From Eucommia ulmoides (Eukaryota; Streptophyta; Magnoliopsida; Garryales; Eucommiaceae): 64,000 nt of DNA. The notes under the pieces are model-generated. The model saw nothing but the letters and a program-made list of their open reading frames with translations. It had not been told where the DNA came from and searched no databases. The position numbers were made by a program, and so were the translations under genes. Each line of letters opens with the position of its first letter. Positions within the stretch are counted from its first letter, which is position 1. The stretch spans positions 17,248,880 through 17,312,879 of the forward strand of contig CM028336.1 in NCBI GenBank assembly GCA_016647705.1, read 5' to 3'. Below are positions 45,844 through 56,770 of this stretch, piece by piece.

Positions 45844-46761
45844 TGGTATAGCCGGACAAAAATCACTCCCCCCCTTTAATACCGACTTCGTCCACAAAAA
45901 ACCAATTTTCACCTTTTTAAACCCACTTGATCCCCAAAAACCAATTTTCACCTTTTTAAGCCAACTTGATCCCAAAAACCAATTTCTACCTTTTTAAACC
46001 AACTTAATCCCAAAAACCAATTTCCACCTTTTAAAACCAACTTGATCCCAATACATCGCAAGTCATTCATTTAAAATAAACACATTTTCCATAATTTATA
46101 TGGACATAATATTTTGTAAATTTATATAGAAGACAGTATACTCACCTTGTTTTCCGCATTGCAAAAATATCGACGTTCAAAATTTAATGGGACGTTGACG
46201 CCTGCGAATCTAATAATGATAGGGCCTAAATTAATATTTTATTTTAAACAACCCTAATATGCAATGCATGGTCCTAAATTACGAAATTCCCCATTCTCCA
46301 AATTTGATTATGTAAAATTACTATTTACCCCAATTCACGACATTAAGATTTACTGTATAATATTTTTTAAAATTAGCAGTTGTAAACATTACTATTATCA
46401 CGATTATTAATTTTAACAGTTACAGAAATTTTAACGCTAAAAATTTAATTTTTAACAAAATTAGATATCGGTTGAAATTTTTACCCCTTTTACGAATTGT
46501 TGAAGTTCACTGTTTTCTGCCCAGGTCTTTACCGCCGCAGCGACAGTCTCACCGCTGCGGCGATGCTACTGCAGTTCTACTCATAGGACCTCACAGCTGC
46601 GACGACGAATCTCACCCCTGCGGCGATGGTCATCTTCTTCCCATTTTCGATTTTTGCTTCTACTTTCAGACGATCATTTTTTTTTTCTCTCTCTCTCTCC
46701 TGTTTCGGTTTTGTTCTACTGGGTTTGGCCGACACCATCCATACCCACTCATACACGATGA

Positions 46762-46789
46762 AACACACACACACACACACACACACACT
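46762..46789. repeat. CA microsatellite
   Basis: About fourteen AC units inside the minus-strand LTR. Confidence 0.9.
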
Positions 46790-47390
46790 CATAATCTCCG
46801 TCTGAACACCGCAACCCATCGGCGACAACCCACGACGATAACACACCACTGGAGTGAACAACCTCATCGTGAAAGGAACAGACAACTTACACACACACAT
46901 ACTTAGAATGAACAATGGACTGGACAATGGACAAAACACACACACCCAAACCAGACGAAATGGACTACCACACCTACGCTAGACCGCACACACTGCTGGC
47001 GATCACGAAACAGTACCGACAACCTACCAGACCGACCAAACACCCCTCCACTGCCGGTAACACCTACACGCAGGTCGACGGTTGAACACACACACATACA
47101 CACAATAACACACACCCACAATTACCGAGAAACCGGCGGCGACACACACTCACACAACCAACGACTGAACGACCGACACCCTGTAAGACCCTAACTTCCA
47201 CACATGCATATTCATTAACCGCATTTTAAAACATTTAGAAAATAACGGGGTGAAATATGTTATTTCTAATTCAAATTTAAAAAAATTTAGGGGTCAATTA
47301 GTAATTTTAAAAATATTTATTTTAAATTTTGGGATTTAGATAATAACTTAAAAGAAATTTAGGGGAGGTTAATGTAATTTGGGAAAAAAG

Positions 47391-47435
<45 letters not shown>

Positions 47436-47436
47436 G
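47391..47436. repeat. TA then CA microsatellite
   Basis: TA units followed by CA units. The same arrangement occurs, inverted, at 50085-50130 in the host LTR, and a TA tract occurs in the third LTR at 57424, so the microsatellite is a family feature. Confidence 0.9.
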
Positions 47437-49132
47437 ATTGTGAGGAAATGGAGATCCACATGGCAACAATTGGGGTCAAAGAAACACCACTTCTATCATG
47501 CATATATATATACATGCAACCCATACACACACATTTTGAGGGAGCCTCAAAAGAAGAAAAAAACAGAAAGAGGAAAGGAGAGAGAAAGTTCAACCGGCGA
47601 CTGCATGGGTGAGGGGGTGTGTGCCGATCGTCGCCGGAGTGTGTCTTTGTTCGTCCGGTGGCATGGGGATGTCGTCGTTCGGTGGGTTACCGTGTTATAT
47701 TCGTCGCAGACGGTGGGTTGCGTTGATCGGTTCGGCGGGTGTCGACATGTGTGTGCGTGTTGTCGTCGATTTTAGGTGAGTGAGTAATAGGCCATCGTCG
47801 TTGGTCTATTGTGAGTGTGTGGGTGTGTGTTTTGTCCACCGGTAGTGTGTGCATGATCGTCGCCGTTCGCCGGCATATGTGTTCGGTTCGTCGTCGAGTG
47901 TGTGGGTCGCCAGCGGTGGGTGTGTTCTAGTTGTTTGGCGACTGTGTGGGGGTGTGTGGTGGCGCCGTTTGGTCTGGATGTGTGATCATCGACGGCGAGG
48001 GGTGTTCTTCAAGTATGAGGGTGGGTGCTGCTGGCCGGAATGTTAGAGAGAGAGAGAAGGTGGGTATCAGTTTTGGGTGAGTGTTCCGTTCGGCATCGTG
48101 GGTGTTCCGTCTTCGTAGATGTGTGGCGTGATCAGAGCAAGGTCGGTCGGCGGCGAGTCCCAGAGCAGAAACAGAAAACGAAGTGAGAAAGAGGGAGTCG
48201 TCGGTGATGTCGTCGTCCGGCGAGGAGTTCGTTTAGTCGACGGTGACTGGGGGGGTGCGTGTGTTCGGCGTTTGGGGTGTGTGTAATCTGTGATGGTGTG
48301 CTTGTGATTGGAGTAGGTCGGTCGGCGGCTGGTTCAAACAGAAATTAAAGCAGAAGCCGGAACAGAGAAGAGAAAAGAAAGAAAAAAAGGGGAAAAAAAA
48401 AGAAAAAAAAAAAAAGAAAGAAAGAGGGGAAATAACACAAACCACTCTACCAAAAATCCAAAACCCATCTTGTGGCCGCTGAACGATTTGGAAACAGGTG
48501 AAATTTCAAATCGATTATTAATTCTCGTTAAATTAAGTTTTATTTAGTGATACAATTCCTGTAATCGTAACAATTTCGCAACGGTTAATTTTAATAACGT
48601 TTTTCATTAAGTATTAGTGTAGTTTATTAAATTAAATTCTAGCATAAAAATTGTGTAACCAGGATAATAAATTTGAGACCGTTCACAATGATTAGTAACG
48701 GAGTGAAATTGACCAAATAAAAAATTTTACAAATAAAATGTGAGGAATAGGAAATTACGAAAATTTGAGTCTGCATTGCGTGGTTAGGTTATTTCTATAT
48801 AAAATATTAATTTAGGCCCTGTCACTATTAGGTTCACAGGCACCGGAGTACCAGTAGGGAATAGGCGGTCAAAGTCTTCGAAAACGGATAATCAGGTGAG
48901 TGTACTGTCTTCTTGCCAAACTATTTTCTATGTATATATATGATGATATATGTGTTTACTTACACTGTACGATTTCATAAATGATATGGATCAAGCAGGT
49001 TTTTGGGGTGAGTTGGTAAAATGAATTTCCGGGGAATTATGTTGGTTTCTAAAAAGAAAGATTAAAAATATTTTTTGTTGGATATGGGTGGTACTTTTAA
49101 AAAAGAGAGTGAAAAATGTGATTTTGGAAATT

Positions 49133-49290
49133 CTCCCCGAAAGGGGTGTGGTTTATATTTTTCCCATAAGGGGTGTGGATTTTTGACGATGTGGTGTGAA
49201 AATGTATTTCTTCCCATAAGAGATGTGGATGTTTCTCCCCGTAAGGGGTGTGGATTATATTTCTCCCCAAAAGGGGTATGGATATTTCAT
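49133..49290 (+). repeat. CTCCCCGTAAGGGG-type array in the solo LTR
   Basis: About five imperfect units of the form TTCTCCCCGTAAGGGGTGTG with GATTATAT or similar after it. The pair CCCC..GGGG makes each unit self-complementary. It occupies the same place as the 40-bp array of the Gypsy-1 LTR but has a different unit. Confidence 0.8.
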
Positions 49291-50091
49291 AGGAAGGCAT
49301 TCCTACGGATGTTACGGTACCGTTGCAACTCCCAATTGTGAGGTTAAAACGATCACTATGGCTAGCCTGTGTGTGTTGTGGTGGAGTGATGTGTTTGAGG
49401 TGTGTGTGAGATGTGATGTTTTACTTATATTGGGTGATTTATCATTTATTTTGGTGATTGGTATGATTTTATACTATATGGATTTGGATGGAACTTATCT
49501 ATATCGCTTTATTTTCACTGCTTATATACTTATGTTTGATTCATATTTAATTATGGTAATATTTAGAATGTATTATTATTTTAAAAATGTTTTACTAAGA
49601 AGGCAGTATACTCACAGGTACAACAGTTAGGAGTCGGTCCCCTACTGGCACTAGGTAGAGTCTAGCGATGGTGTAGTATGAAAATATTTTGGGAGGAGCT
49701 GTCTGAGGCGAACCTGTGAGAGCTTCATTGTTGTTATACTCTTGTTGTTATTATAACTTAAGGACGGGTGTGTCCCCAGCTAGAGATGTTGTATATGGTC
49801 ATAATTTGTGGTTGTATATTTTTATATGCACTTTGTCGTTTACTAGTGAGTTCGACGTTAAGATAAGGTCGTGTCGACGTCCCGCCGGCCCCACGGTGAC
49901 GGGTGTCCGGGGTGGGGTGTGACACACCCATCATTGGCAACCTCCCAATCGACAACGAAACATAACTCCCCACACCTCCCACTCACCGACGACGCTGAAA
50001 ACAGTGACGATCACGCACCGCCCAACCCACTCTCTCGTGTCCTGAGTTCCTCTCCTACTTTTTGAGGTTTCTATGTGCGTGAGAATATATG

Positions 50092-50129
<38 letters not shown>

Positions 50130-50390
50130 CAGAGGAGGATTATGTCATTAGCCCACTTGACTCAACTCATGCTTATCATTTTTTTTCCTAAATTACATAC
50201 ATCCCCCCTAGAGTTCCTTTGGGTTATTACTTAAACCCACTTCAAAATTTAACATTCTCAAATTATAAATTTACCTCTAAAGTTTTTAAAATAAATATTA
50301 TTTAACACAGTTTACCCCGTTATTTTTTTAAATATTGTAAGCTGCAGGTAGTGAATATGTATGTTCGGAAATTAGGGTCGTACACCTTGT

Positions 50391-51420
50391 CTCACTTTTC
50401 TTTTAGCTGGTCTATTTCTTCTCGTATAAGTTCTTCATTTTCCACCAGGTTGATCGTATCATCTCTTCTGGATGCGTCCCTATCTCTACTGAAATGACTT
50501 CTTCAATTCCATAAGTTAAGGAGAAAAGAGTTTCTCCAGTTGTAGACGTTAGGGTGGTACAGTGACCCCATAATACTCCAGGGAGTTCTTTCACCCACTT
50601 TTCTTTGGCATCGTCTAGTCGTTTCTTGAGCGCCTCTTTGATGGAATGGTTTGTTACCTCTGCTTTCCCATTGGCTTGTGGATATGCTGGACTGGACGTC
50701 TGATGCTGAATCTTTAACTCATTGTACATCCAAGCCACTTTACCTCCGGTAAAAGGTGTCCCATTATCAAAAATGAAAACCGCAGGTATGCCAAGATGAC
50801 AGGTGGGTTATCTTGCTAACCCATTTGGTAAAAGGTGTCCCTACTATTGCAAATATTTCCGCTTTAACCCATTTGGTAAAATAATCAATTACCACTAGTA
50901 TGTATTTTTTGTTTCTAGGTGTTGGTACAAACGGCCCCAACACATCCATCCCCCATTGAGCAAATGGCCATGGGTTGATTATTGAAGTTTGTTGTTAACC
51001 AGGAACTTTAATTTCATTTGAGAATCGTTGGCATTTGTCCACTTTCTGATGTACTCTTGTGCGTCAGCACGCATTGTTAGCCAGTGATACCCTACTCTCA
51101 ACACTTTGTGTACCAAGGTTCTTCCCCCTTGGTGGTTCCCACAAACTCCATCATGTATTTCTTACAGAACATAGTTTGCTTATTTCGGTCCTAAACAAAG
51201 CAACAATGGCTGGAAAAAAGATCGTTTATACAATTTATCGTTGGTTAACACATACCTTGACGATTTGTATAAGACCCTCCTCGTGGTGTCCTTGTCATCT
51301 GGTAGAACTCCCTTCTTCAAATACTATACTATAGGGGTTCTCCAATCTTCTTCTTGATCCAGCTGGCCTATGTATGCACATTAGCTAACTGGGGTGACAA
51401 CAGATGGTTGATCAAGGAAC
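50391..51420 (-). pseudogene. Tat integrase
   Basis: The core reads MDVLGPFVPTPRNKKYILVV then IDYFTKWVKAE (50949 down), and DNGTPFTGGKVAWMYNELKI with HQTSSPAYPQANGKAEVTNH (50790-50640), giving D, D and E sites. The tail is KKRLDDAKEKWVKELPGVLW and ELIREEIDQLKEK. A frameshift in the middle splits the core. The upstream zinc region (51000-51350) is readable only in pieces. The 3' end is cut by the Gypsy-1 LTR at 50384. Confidence 0.88.
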
Positions 51421-51599
51421 CCCACCAGTTCAGATTTCGGATATACCCCCGAAGTAGAGGCTAATACAGACAAAGTATCTGCCTTGGTGTTCTAAGCCCT
51501 TAGAATAGCTTCAAAGTTGCAACTCCGGAATAGGGAGGTAATTTCTTTCACTTTTTCAGCGTAAAATCGCAACTTTCTCCATTAATGATAAACAACCTA

Positions 51600-51800
51600 T
51601 TAATTTGGTTGACCACCAATTGCGAGTCTGATTTTCACATCCAAATATTGGGCCTCCATTTCTTTTGCAAGAGTCAAACCAATAATTACAACTTTGTATT
51701 CAGCTTCATTGTTGGAGGTTTGAAAACAGAGTTGTACCGCTTTTTTAAGTTGATATCCCTTGGGCGTTTGTAGGACTATTCCTACACCAGACCCCTTCAT
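51600..51800 (-). pseudogene. Tat archaeal-type RNase H (second RNase H)
   Basis: GSGVGIVLQTPKGYQLKKAV and SNNEAEYKVVIIGLTLAKEM. The NNEAEY block identifies the extra RNase H domain carried by Tat and related lineages, separate from the Ty3 RNase H just upstream. It is truncated after VKIRLAIGGQPN by a frameshift. Confidence 0.88.
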
Positions 51801-51962
51801 GTTTAAAGCACCATCAACCCATAACTTCCATGGAGCAATGGATAGGGAAGTAGCTTATTCGTTTAATGGAGGGGTTAGTTCAGCAATGAAGTCAGCTAAA
51901 ACTTGTGCTTTGATTGTTGTCCCAGGCCTATACTTGATGAAGAATTCCCTAAGTTCTACAAC

Positions 51963-52280
51963 CTATTTCATAAGGCGACCAAAAGCTTCTAGTTTGTGCA
52001 TTACTTCTCGGAGTGGGTACGAGATTAGCACATTAATCACATGTGCCTGAAAATATGGTCTAAGCTTCCGTGCTGCAGTTACCAGAGCCAAGGCCAACTT
52101 CTCCAACTCTGTATAACGAGTTTCTACTGGAACAAATGATTTGCTAATATAGTACACTGGTCTTTGACCTCTTGCGAGTTCTTGGACCAGTGCAACACTC
52201 ACTGCTACAAATGTCACCACCAAATAGAGGCTCAGCTCTTCTCCTGGGTTTACTTTGGCCAACGTCTCTACTGAGCCCAA
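51963..52280 (-). pseudogene. Tat Ty3-type RNase H
   Basis: LYLVVTFVAVSVALVQELAR, GQRPVYYISKSFVPVETRYT and ELEKLALALVTAARKLRPYF are the standard Gypsy RNase H order. It lies directly after RT, and the archaeal-type RNase H follows it. Confidence 0.88.
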
Positions 52281-52288
52281 GTACTCTT

Positions 52289-53120
52289 TTATGGATTGAA
52301 AGGAACGTTCACAGTCATCATCTTACATAAAGGTTTATTTCCCTTCAAAATCTTAAAGAAAATAGCATATCTATCAGTAAATTTTGAGATAAATCTGTTC
52401 AACGCCGTTAATCTACTAGTCAACATTTGGACTTCTCTTATTGTTGTAGGAGATTTTAGATTTTTGACAGCTTCTATCTGCCCAGAATCCACCATGATAC
52501 CAGACTGGTTAACCACAAAATCCAAGAATTTTCCAGATGTGACACCAATAACGTACTTTTCAGGGTTCAACTTCATGTTATACTTTCTTAGAACAACAAA
52601 AGCCTCTGCTACATGGCTGAGGTGATCCTCCTGCTTGGAGCTTTTGATGAGCATATCATCTATATAAACCTTCATAGTGGCTCTAATTTGATCTTGAAAA
52701 ATGCAGTTCACCAATCGCTGATAAGTAGCTCCTTCATTTTTTCAAACCAAATAACATTACCTTATAATAGTAAGTACCTTTTGGCGTAGTGAATGACTTC
52801 CCTTCCTCGTCTGGATGATCCATACGAATTTGATTGTAGCCTACATAAGCATCCATCATGGTCAAGCGCTGGTGCCCAGCTATAGCATCGACCATTTGGT
52901 CTATCCTTAGTAACGGATAATAGTCTTTCAGGTATGCTTGATTAAGATCAGTAAAGTCCACACACATTCTCCACTTTCCATTTTTCTTGTTTACTAGAAC
53001 TGGATTGGCCAGCCAACTTAGGTACATAACCTCCTTGATGTGGCCAATAGAGGGCAATATTTTTACTTCGGCTTCAATCACTTGCTCTTTCTCAGGACTG
53101 AAGGTCCGCATTTTTTGCAT
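52289..53120 (-). pseudogene. Tat reverse transcriptase
   Basis: First frame (53120-52734): WLANPVLVNKKNGKWRMCVD, FTDLNQAYLKDYYPLLRID and MMDAYVGYNQIRM. Second frame (52714-52289): MKVYIDDMLIKSSKQEDHL with the YIDD active site intact, then LNPEKYVIGVTSGKFLDFVV. A frameshift between 52734 and 52714 separates them. The active site is preserved in both halves. Confidence 0.92.
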
Positions 53121-53416
53121 ATTGGAGGGTACGACCTAGAAATATCCAGGCGATGTACCGCAACGTCTAGACTGATTCATTCCATATCTTCAGAAGCCCA
53201 TTCAAAAACGTCTAGGTTCTTTTGGAACATCTCGTTGAGCTCTTTGGCCTTAGTCTGGCTTAATGATCCTCCAATAATAAGCTTCTGAGCCCCTTCATTA
53301 AAGGCAATCTACCCCACTTGCTCGTCGGGCTGGATCACACTTGCGTGTTCCCTGAAATCGTCAATTTATTCTACCGAGCTTGTTGGCGGAACTGTTCCCT
53401 AAACCTTCTTTGATTG

Positions 53417-54598
53417 CTATAAGGGCGTACCCTTACCCTTTATTGCTACAGAAAAACATTGCCTTGAGGCTACTTGGTCACCTCTTATCACTACCACAGA
53501 ACCATCTCTTGCGTACTTAACACACTGATGACACGTTGATGCAACAACATTCATTGTATGTAACCATGGATGCCCAAGAATTACATTGTAAGGTGACGCT
53601 GAGGCCCCGTTTGGTAACCATTCCCATTCCAGAAATTTCCATCCCATTCCCAAATTTTTGGGAATTCTATTTGGGAATAGCGTTTGGAAATTTTTGTTTC
53701 CGTTTCCATTTCATTCCCATTTGAGAATTATGCCCACTTTTTTCTTAAGAAATGAGAAACAAAAAAATGTTATTTCTCCTTATTTCCATTCCATTCCCGA
53801 AACACATGGTCATTGTTCATCTGACGGCTGACCACCGTTTGCCGCTGGCGGCCATCTCCAGCGACCGTCACCGGTCACCGTTACCCACCCGCCACCGCTG
53901 TCCAACCGTCGTCGGCGTCGGTGTTGGAGTACTGCCGTTCGGGCGGCGACGGCGCCACTGCCGTCCGGCCAAAACAGGAAAAAAAAAAAAGATTTTAGGA
54001 TAAAATCGTTACCAAACACAATTCTCTTTCCAAAAAAAAAATAAAATTATCGTTACCAAACACGATTCTACTCCTGAGAAGAAAACAAAATTCTCATCCC
54101 ATCCCATCCTATTCCCATCCCACTGCTGGAATGGAAACAAAAATGGTTACCAAACGCCACCTGAGTCTTCCACCATGAACTTCGTGGCTTTCGTGTATCC
54201 ACATTCCTCTTTGTTAGAGGTGACGGACAGAGTGATCTTTCCATAAGGCGATGTGAGATCACCATTAAATCCCACCATAATAGTTTGCATAGAACTGACT
54301 TCAAAACTTAGTATTCCATCTGCTTCATAGTACCGACAAAAATAATATTAGCAGAACTATCGTTATCGATCAGGATCCGTTTTACCTGGAAGTTGAAGAT
54401 CCACAGAGTAATGACTAGGGCATCCTCATGTGGGTGAACAATCTTTTTGTAATCCTCCTCCGAAAAAGTAATGATAGGTCCTAGATTCGTTGTCACCACC
54501 ATTGCTTCTCCAAAGCATCGTTCCAATGCTGCTTTGTGGACTATTCTTTTTCGTTCTCGATTGGATTTGCCAGTGGTTGGCCCAACATAATTTATCAT
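53417..54598 (-). pseudogene. Tat protease, split by a MITE
   Basis: The upstream part (54598-54165) has VKRILIDNDSSANIIF, where the catalytic Asp is kept but the usual Gly is Asp. The downstream part (53602-53417) continues SPYNVILGHPWLHTMNVVAS and CHQCVKYARDG, the block that normally follows. The 559-bp MITE at 53603-54161 separates them at a TGA site. Inactive. Confidence 0.85.
53603..54161. mobile_element. Tourist-like MITE (GTTTGGTAACC family), copy 2
   Basis: 559 bp, ends GGCCCCGTTTGGTAACC and GGTTACCAAACGCCACC, with a perfect TGA target duplication at 53600-53602 and 54162-54164. Same internal layout as 36529-37059: GGAATG repeats, TTGAGAAT-A-TGC block and a GC-rich CCGCC centre. Inserted in the Tat protease. 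Confidence 0.92.
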
Positions 54599-54599
54599 G

Positions 54600-55981
54600 A
54601 AAATTACTTCACGATTCTCTCTGGGATGCTCTTCTTTCTGTTCTTTTTTGCGATGTTCTTCGCTACGGCCCTCATTTCTGGGTCTCTTTTTATCCCTTGG
54701 GCATTCTTATAGATAATTGCGCAGCTGACCCATATCATCTAAACACTTGATCTTCTTTTTGAACTCCCAGCAGTCATCCGTATCGTGACCATGATCCCTA
54801 TGGAAATCACAATACTTAAACCTGTTCTTTTTATTTGATTTGGTAGTCTTTTTGGGTGGCCACTGAATTACTTCTGAGGCACGTATATCATGCAAAATTC
54901 TTGAGATCGGTATTCGCAGACCAAGTAGGTTTGGCTCTTGACGAGTTTCTAATCTGGAATTCGAACTCCTAACTCAATATTAACGCATATCCGTTGTGCT
55001 GGTTTTTGCTTTTCCACTACCTTCTTTCTCTATCTAGGGTGATCATTGAAAGATCCCCTGCCTTCTCTAGCGAGCTTGACATCTTCCAATTTCATGTAGG
55101 GTTTGGTTTTTTTCGTCAACTTTGACATGCTCTAAGGGACTCTTATTGGTTAAGGAGTCTTGAAATCGGCCAGAACGTAACCCTGAGATGAACGCATTAA
55201 TGATGAGGTTGGTATCACAAACTTCAATGCACGTTAATTTCTCATTGAATCAACTCATATACTGGCACAAAGTTTCTCATTTCTCTTGACGCAAGACGAG
55301 TAGGAAATCAGGACCTTTCATTAACCTTTGACACATTTCATCTTTGACAGGTTATGAAACGGTTGATAAATATCTTTTCAATCTCCTTAAACGACGTGAT
55401 AGAGTTTGGAAGGAGCATATGCAACCATTCGAGGGCTGAGCCCTTCAAAGTGGTAGCGAAAGCTCTGCAGAGTGTGGAGTCACTTGAACTATAAAATTCA
55501 TTACATGCTTAAACTAGCTGATATGGTTCACATTATCTGCTCTCCCATCGTACTTCTTGAACTTTGTAGGTTCAAACGTTTCAGAGAGCGGGACAGCTAG
55601 GATATCTGGTGAGAAATATATCTCAGTGCCTTTCAATAGAGTGTCCAGTTCATCCAAAGGCTGACTTTTTTCTACTTTACTTTTTATCAGTTGATATGAA
55701 TCAACAGTCTCAGTTTGGATGTAGATTATCCTCTCTAGCTGACGGCTTGTATCTTCTTGAGTAGGTTGCTCCTCGTAAGACTGAGAATTAACATAACCAG
55801 GAGACCCTACTTTCTCTCCAGCTTCATGGTTAGCTATAGGAGATAGTGACCTACTGCTAGCTATTATCCTCACCATGTATTTGATCGTTTCAACCATTTC
55901 AGCCACCTTTGTAGTAAGAGCATCAATTTTTGCATCAGTGTTTAGCACGGTTGGTGGAGGATCAGTCTGAACCCCCCTCAT
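54600..55981 (-). pseudogene. Tat gag
   Basis: The N-terminal frame (55981-55514) has TKVAEMVETIKYMVRI and ends KFKKYDGRADNVNHIS, the usual start of the Tat gag core (FKKYDG..DP..HI). The capsid region 55510-55000 is readable in fragments. The zinc knuckle at 54830-54740 reads CDFHRDHGHDTDDCWEFKK (CX2HX4HX4C, the Tat form). Stops and shifts separate the blocks. Confidence 0.85.
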
Positions 55982-56089
55982 GCGGTTCTACTAGAGTTTC
56001 TGCGCAAGTCATTATTTCGACTTGTTGCTGCCGCTCTTATTGGTAACTGCCTCATAGCCGTGAGAAAAAACTTTTTACATTAGCGTTTT

Positions 56090-56105
56090 CCACAGACGGT
56101 ACCAA
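56090..56105 (-). other. Tat primer binding site
   Basis: Sense TTGGTACCGTCTGTGG, one base from the Tat-type primer site TTGGCGCCGTCTGTGG. It follows the 5' LTR end CATCA. Confidence 0.85.
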
Positions 56106-56106
56106 A

Positions 56107-56534
56107 TGATGTCATCAAAAAATCTCCGACACATGTTACAGTTCCATACGTGCCAGAAATCTCTTCACCTTTTTCCTGTTACCTGCAAAACCGTGAGTTC
56201 TAATGTGGGACCGATGTGGTGTCTGCCAAAGAACCTCCGGTATGAGAATAAGTTAATCTGGTATATGAAGAAAGTTGTACATTGATTTAATCGTAAATAT
56301 TACTAGTAGTATCTACCATTTTATAGGCTTATAGATATGCTGCCGTTACTTTGGAGAGGTCTCCAACTCCTTGATATGCTCCTAACGGCTTGGAAGATTA
56401 CCAATATCCCCATGATCTCAGGGGAGATCTCTATAACGGTCTCCATTAATTATGAGTCGTTACAATCAATCTAGCTCATCTCCTCAAGTGTAGAGGAGTC
56501 GTTTAGGTTGGACTGACCTATTTGTCCCATATCA
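56107..56534 (-). repeat. Tat 5' LTR (internally deleted)
   Basis: 428 bp. Sense begins TGATATGGGACAAATAGGTC and ends GACATCA. It matches 35823-36250 closely but lacks about 220 bp present in the 3' LTR just after the shared TGATATGGGA. Confidence 0.9.
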
Positions 56535-56539
56535 CCATG

Positions 56540-56770
56540 TTTTTATTAAGAAGAATAATTGTTGAAGAAAAAATAAAGGGAGCAATATTGACATGATGCA
56601 GACATAAAGAGTTTTGAAGACGCTGAAGAAAACTAGGTGAAAACAACTATTTACTTGTATACTCTTAATGCAACCTGAATTAGGATCACGCACGACACTT
56701 AAAATAAATTAATCTTATGTGTGTCTTGATAAGAAGTGATAAGTTTAAAATCCTAAAATGAAATTTTATT
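56540..56770. other. unassigned flank
   Basis: Short AT-rich stretch between the Tat element and the next LTR. Nothing recognised. Confidence 0.5.

Larger units (their letters stand above)
47182..49924 (+). mobile_element. solo LTR of the Gypsy-1 family
   Basis: 2,743 bp from TGTAAGACCCTAACTTCC to GGGGTGTGACA, bounded by a perfect 5-bp target duplication CACCC (47177-47181 and 49925-49929). It has no internal region. It is inserted in the opposite orientation inside another LTR of its own family, so 44.6-50.4 kb is largely palindromic. It contains a TA/CA microsatellite (47391-47436), a G/T-rich segment with CGTCG repeats (47600-48300) and a CCCCGTAAGGGG-type array (49133-49290). Confidence 0.92.
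41160..50384 (-). mobile_element. second Ty3/Gypsy element (Gypsy-1) nested in Tat
   Basis: A minus-strand Gypsy with a 5' LTR of about 3 kb (44632-50384, itself interrupted at 47182-49924) and a Met-tRNA-type primer site (44615-44627). After a decayed gag region come protease, RT, RNase H and integrase fragments down to about 41160. It starts TGTACGACCCTAATTTCC at 50384, beside the end of Tat integrase. The integrase C-terminus and the whole 3' LTR are missing at the left junction with the 75-bp repeats, so the element is deleted at its 3' end. All frames are broken. Confidence 0.82.
44632..50384 (-). repeat. Gypsy-1 5' LTR, split by a solo LTR
   Basis: Sense runs from TGTACGACCCTAATTTCC (50384) down to 49925, skips the inserted solo LTR at 47182-49924, then continues from 47181 to the end GGTAGGGTGTGACA at 44632. 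Rejoined length is about 3.0 kb. It contains a TA/CA microsatellite, a conserved TGAGTATACTGTCTTCT block (46145), a minisatellite (45440-45843) and a GGTACCGTTGTAACTCCC block (45350). It is homologous to the solo LTR and to 56771-58725. Confidence 0.85.
35823..56534 (-). mobile_element. Tat-lineage Ty3/Gypsy retrotransposon, host of nested insertions
   Basis: A 20.7-kb composite flanked by a perfect 5-bp target duplication CCATG (35818-35822 and 56535-56539). LTRs lie at 35823-36473 and 56107-56534 in the same orientation and both begin TGATATGGGA in sense. The primer site follows the 5' LTR, and a polypurine tract precedes the 3' LTR. Internally, in sense order: gag, protease, RT, RNase H, archaeal-type RNase H, integrase, then a long region with antisense ORFs, as known for Tat elements (Ogre, Retand, Grande). 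Later insertions: two MITEs and a second Gypsy element (41160-50384). Pol is broken, so it is not autonomous. Confidence 0.92.

Noticed and set aside
46472..48046. Several 60-140-codon frames in the CGTCG and CACACA-rich DNA
   Set aside because: They are inside the large LTRs, differ between the homologous LTR copies and show no domain.
44632..49924. A 5.3-kb DNA transposon with TGTCACACCC terminal inverted repeats
   Set aside because: The outer flanks share no target duplication. The left end abuts a tRNA-Met primer site, and the CACCC duplication defines a plus-strand solo LTR inside a minus-strand LTR, which explains the inverted ends better.
50790..50820. A 22-base match between Tat integrase and 60876-60898 (GACAGGTGGGTTATCTT core)
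   Set aside because: It is interesting but too short to claim a shared insertion or filler. It could be chance or a tiny integrase relic.
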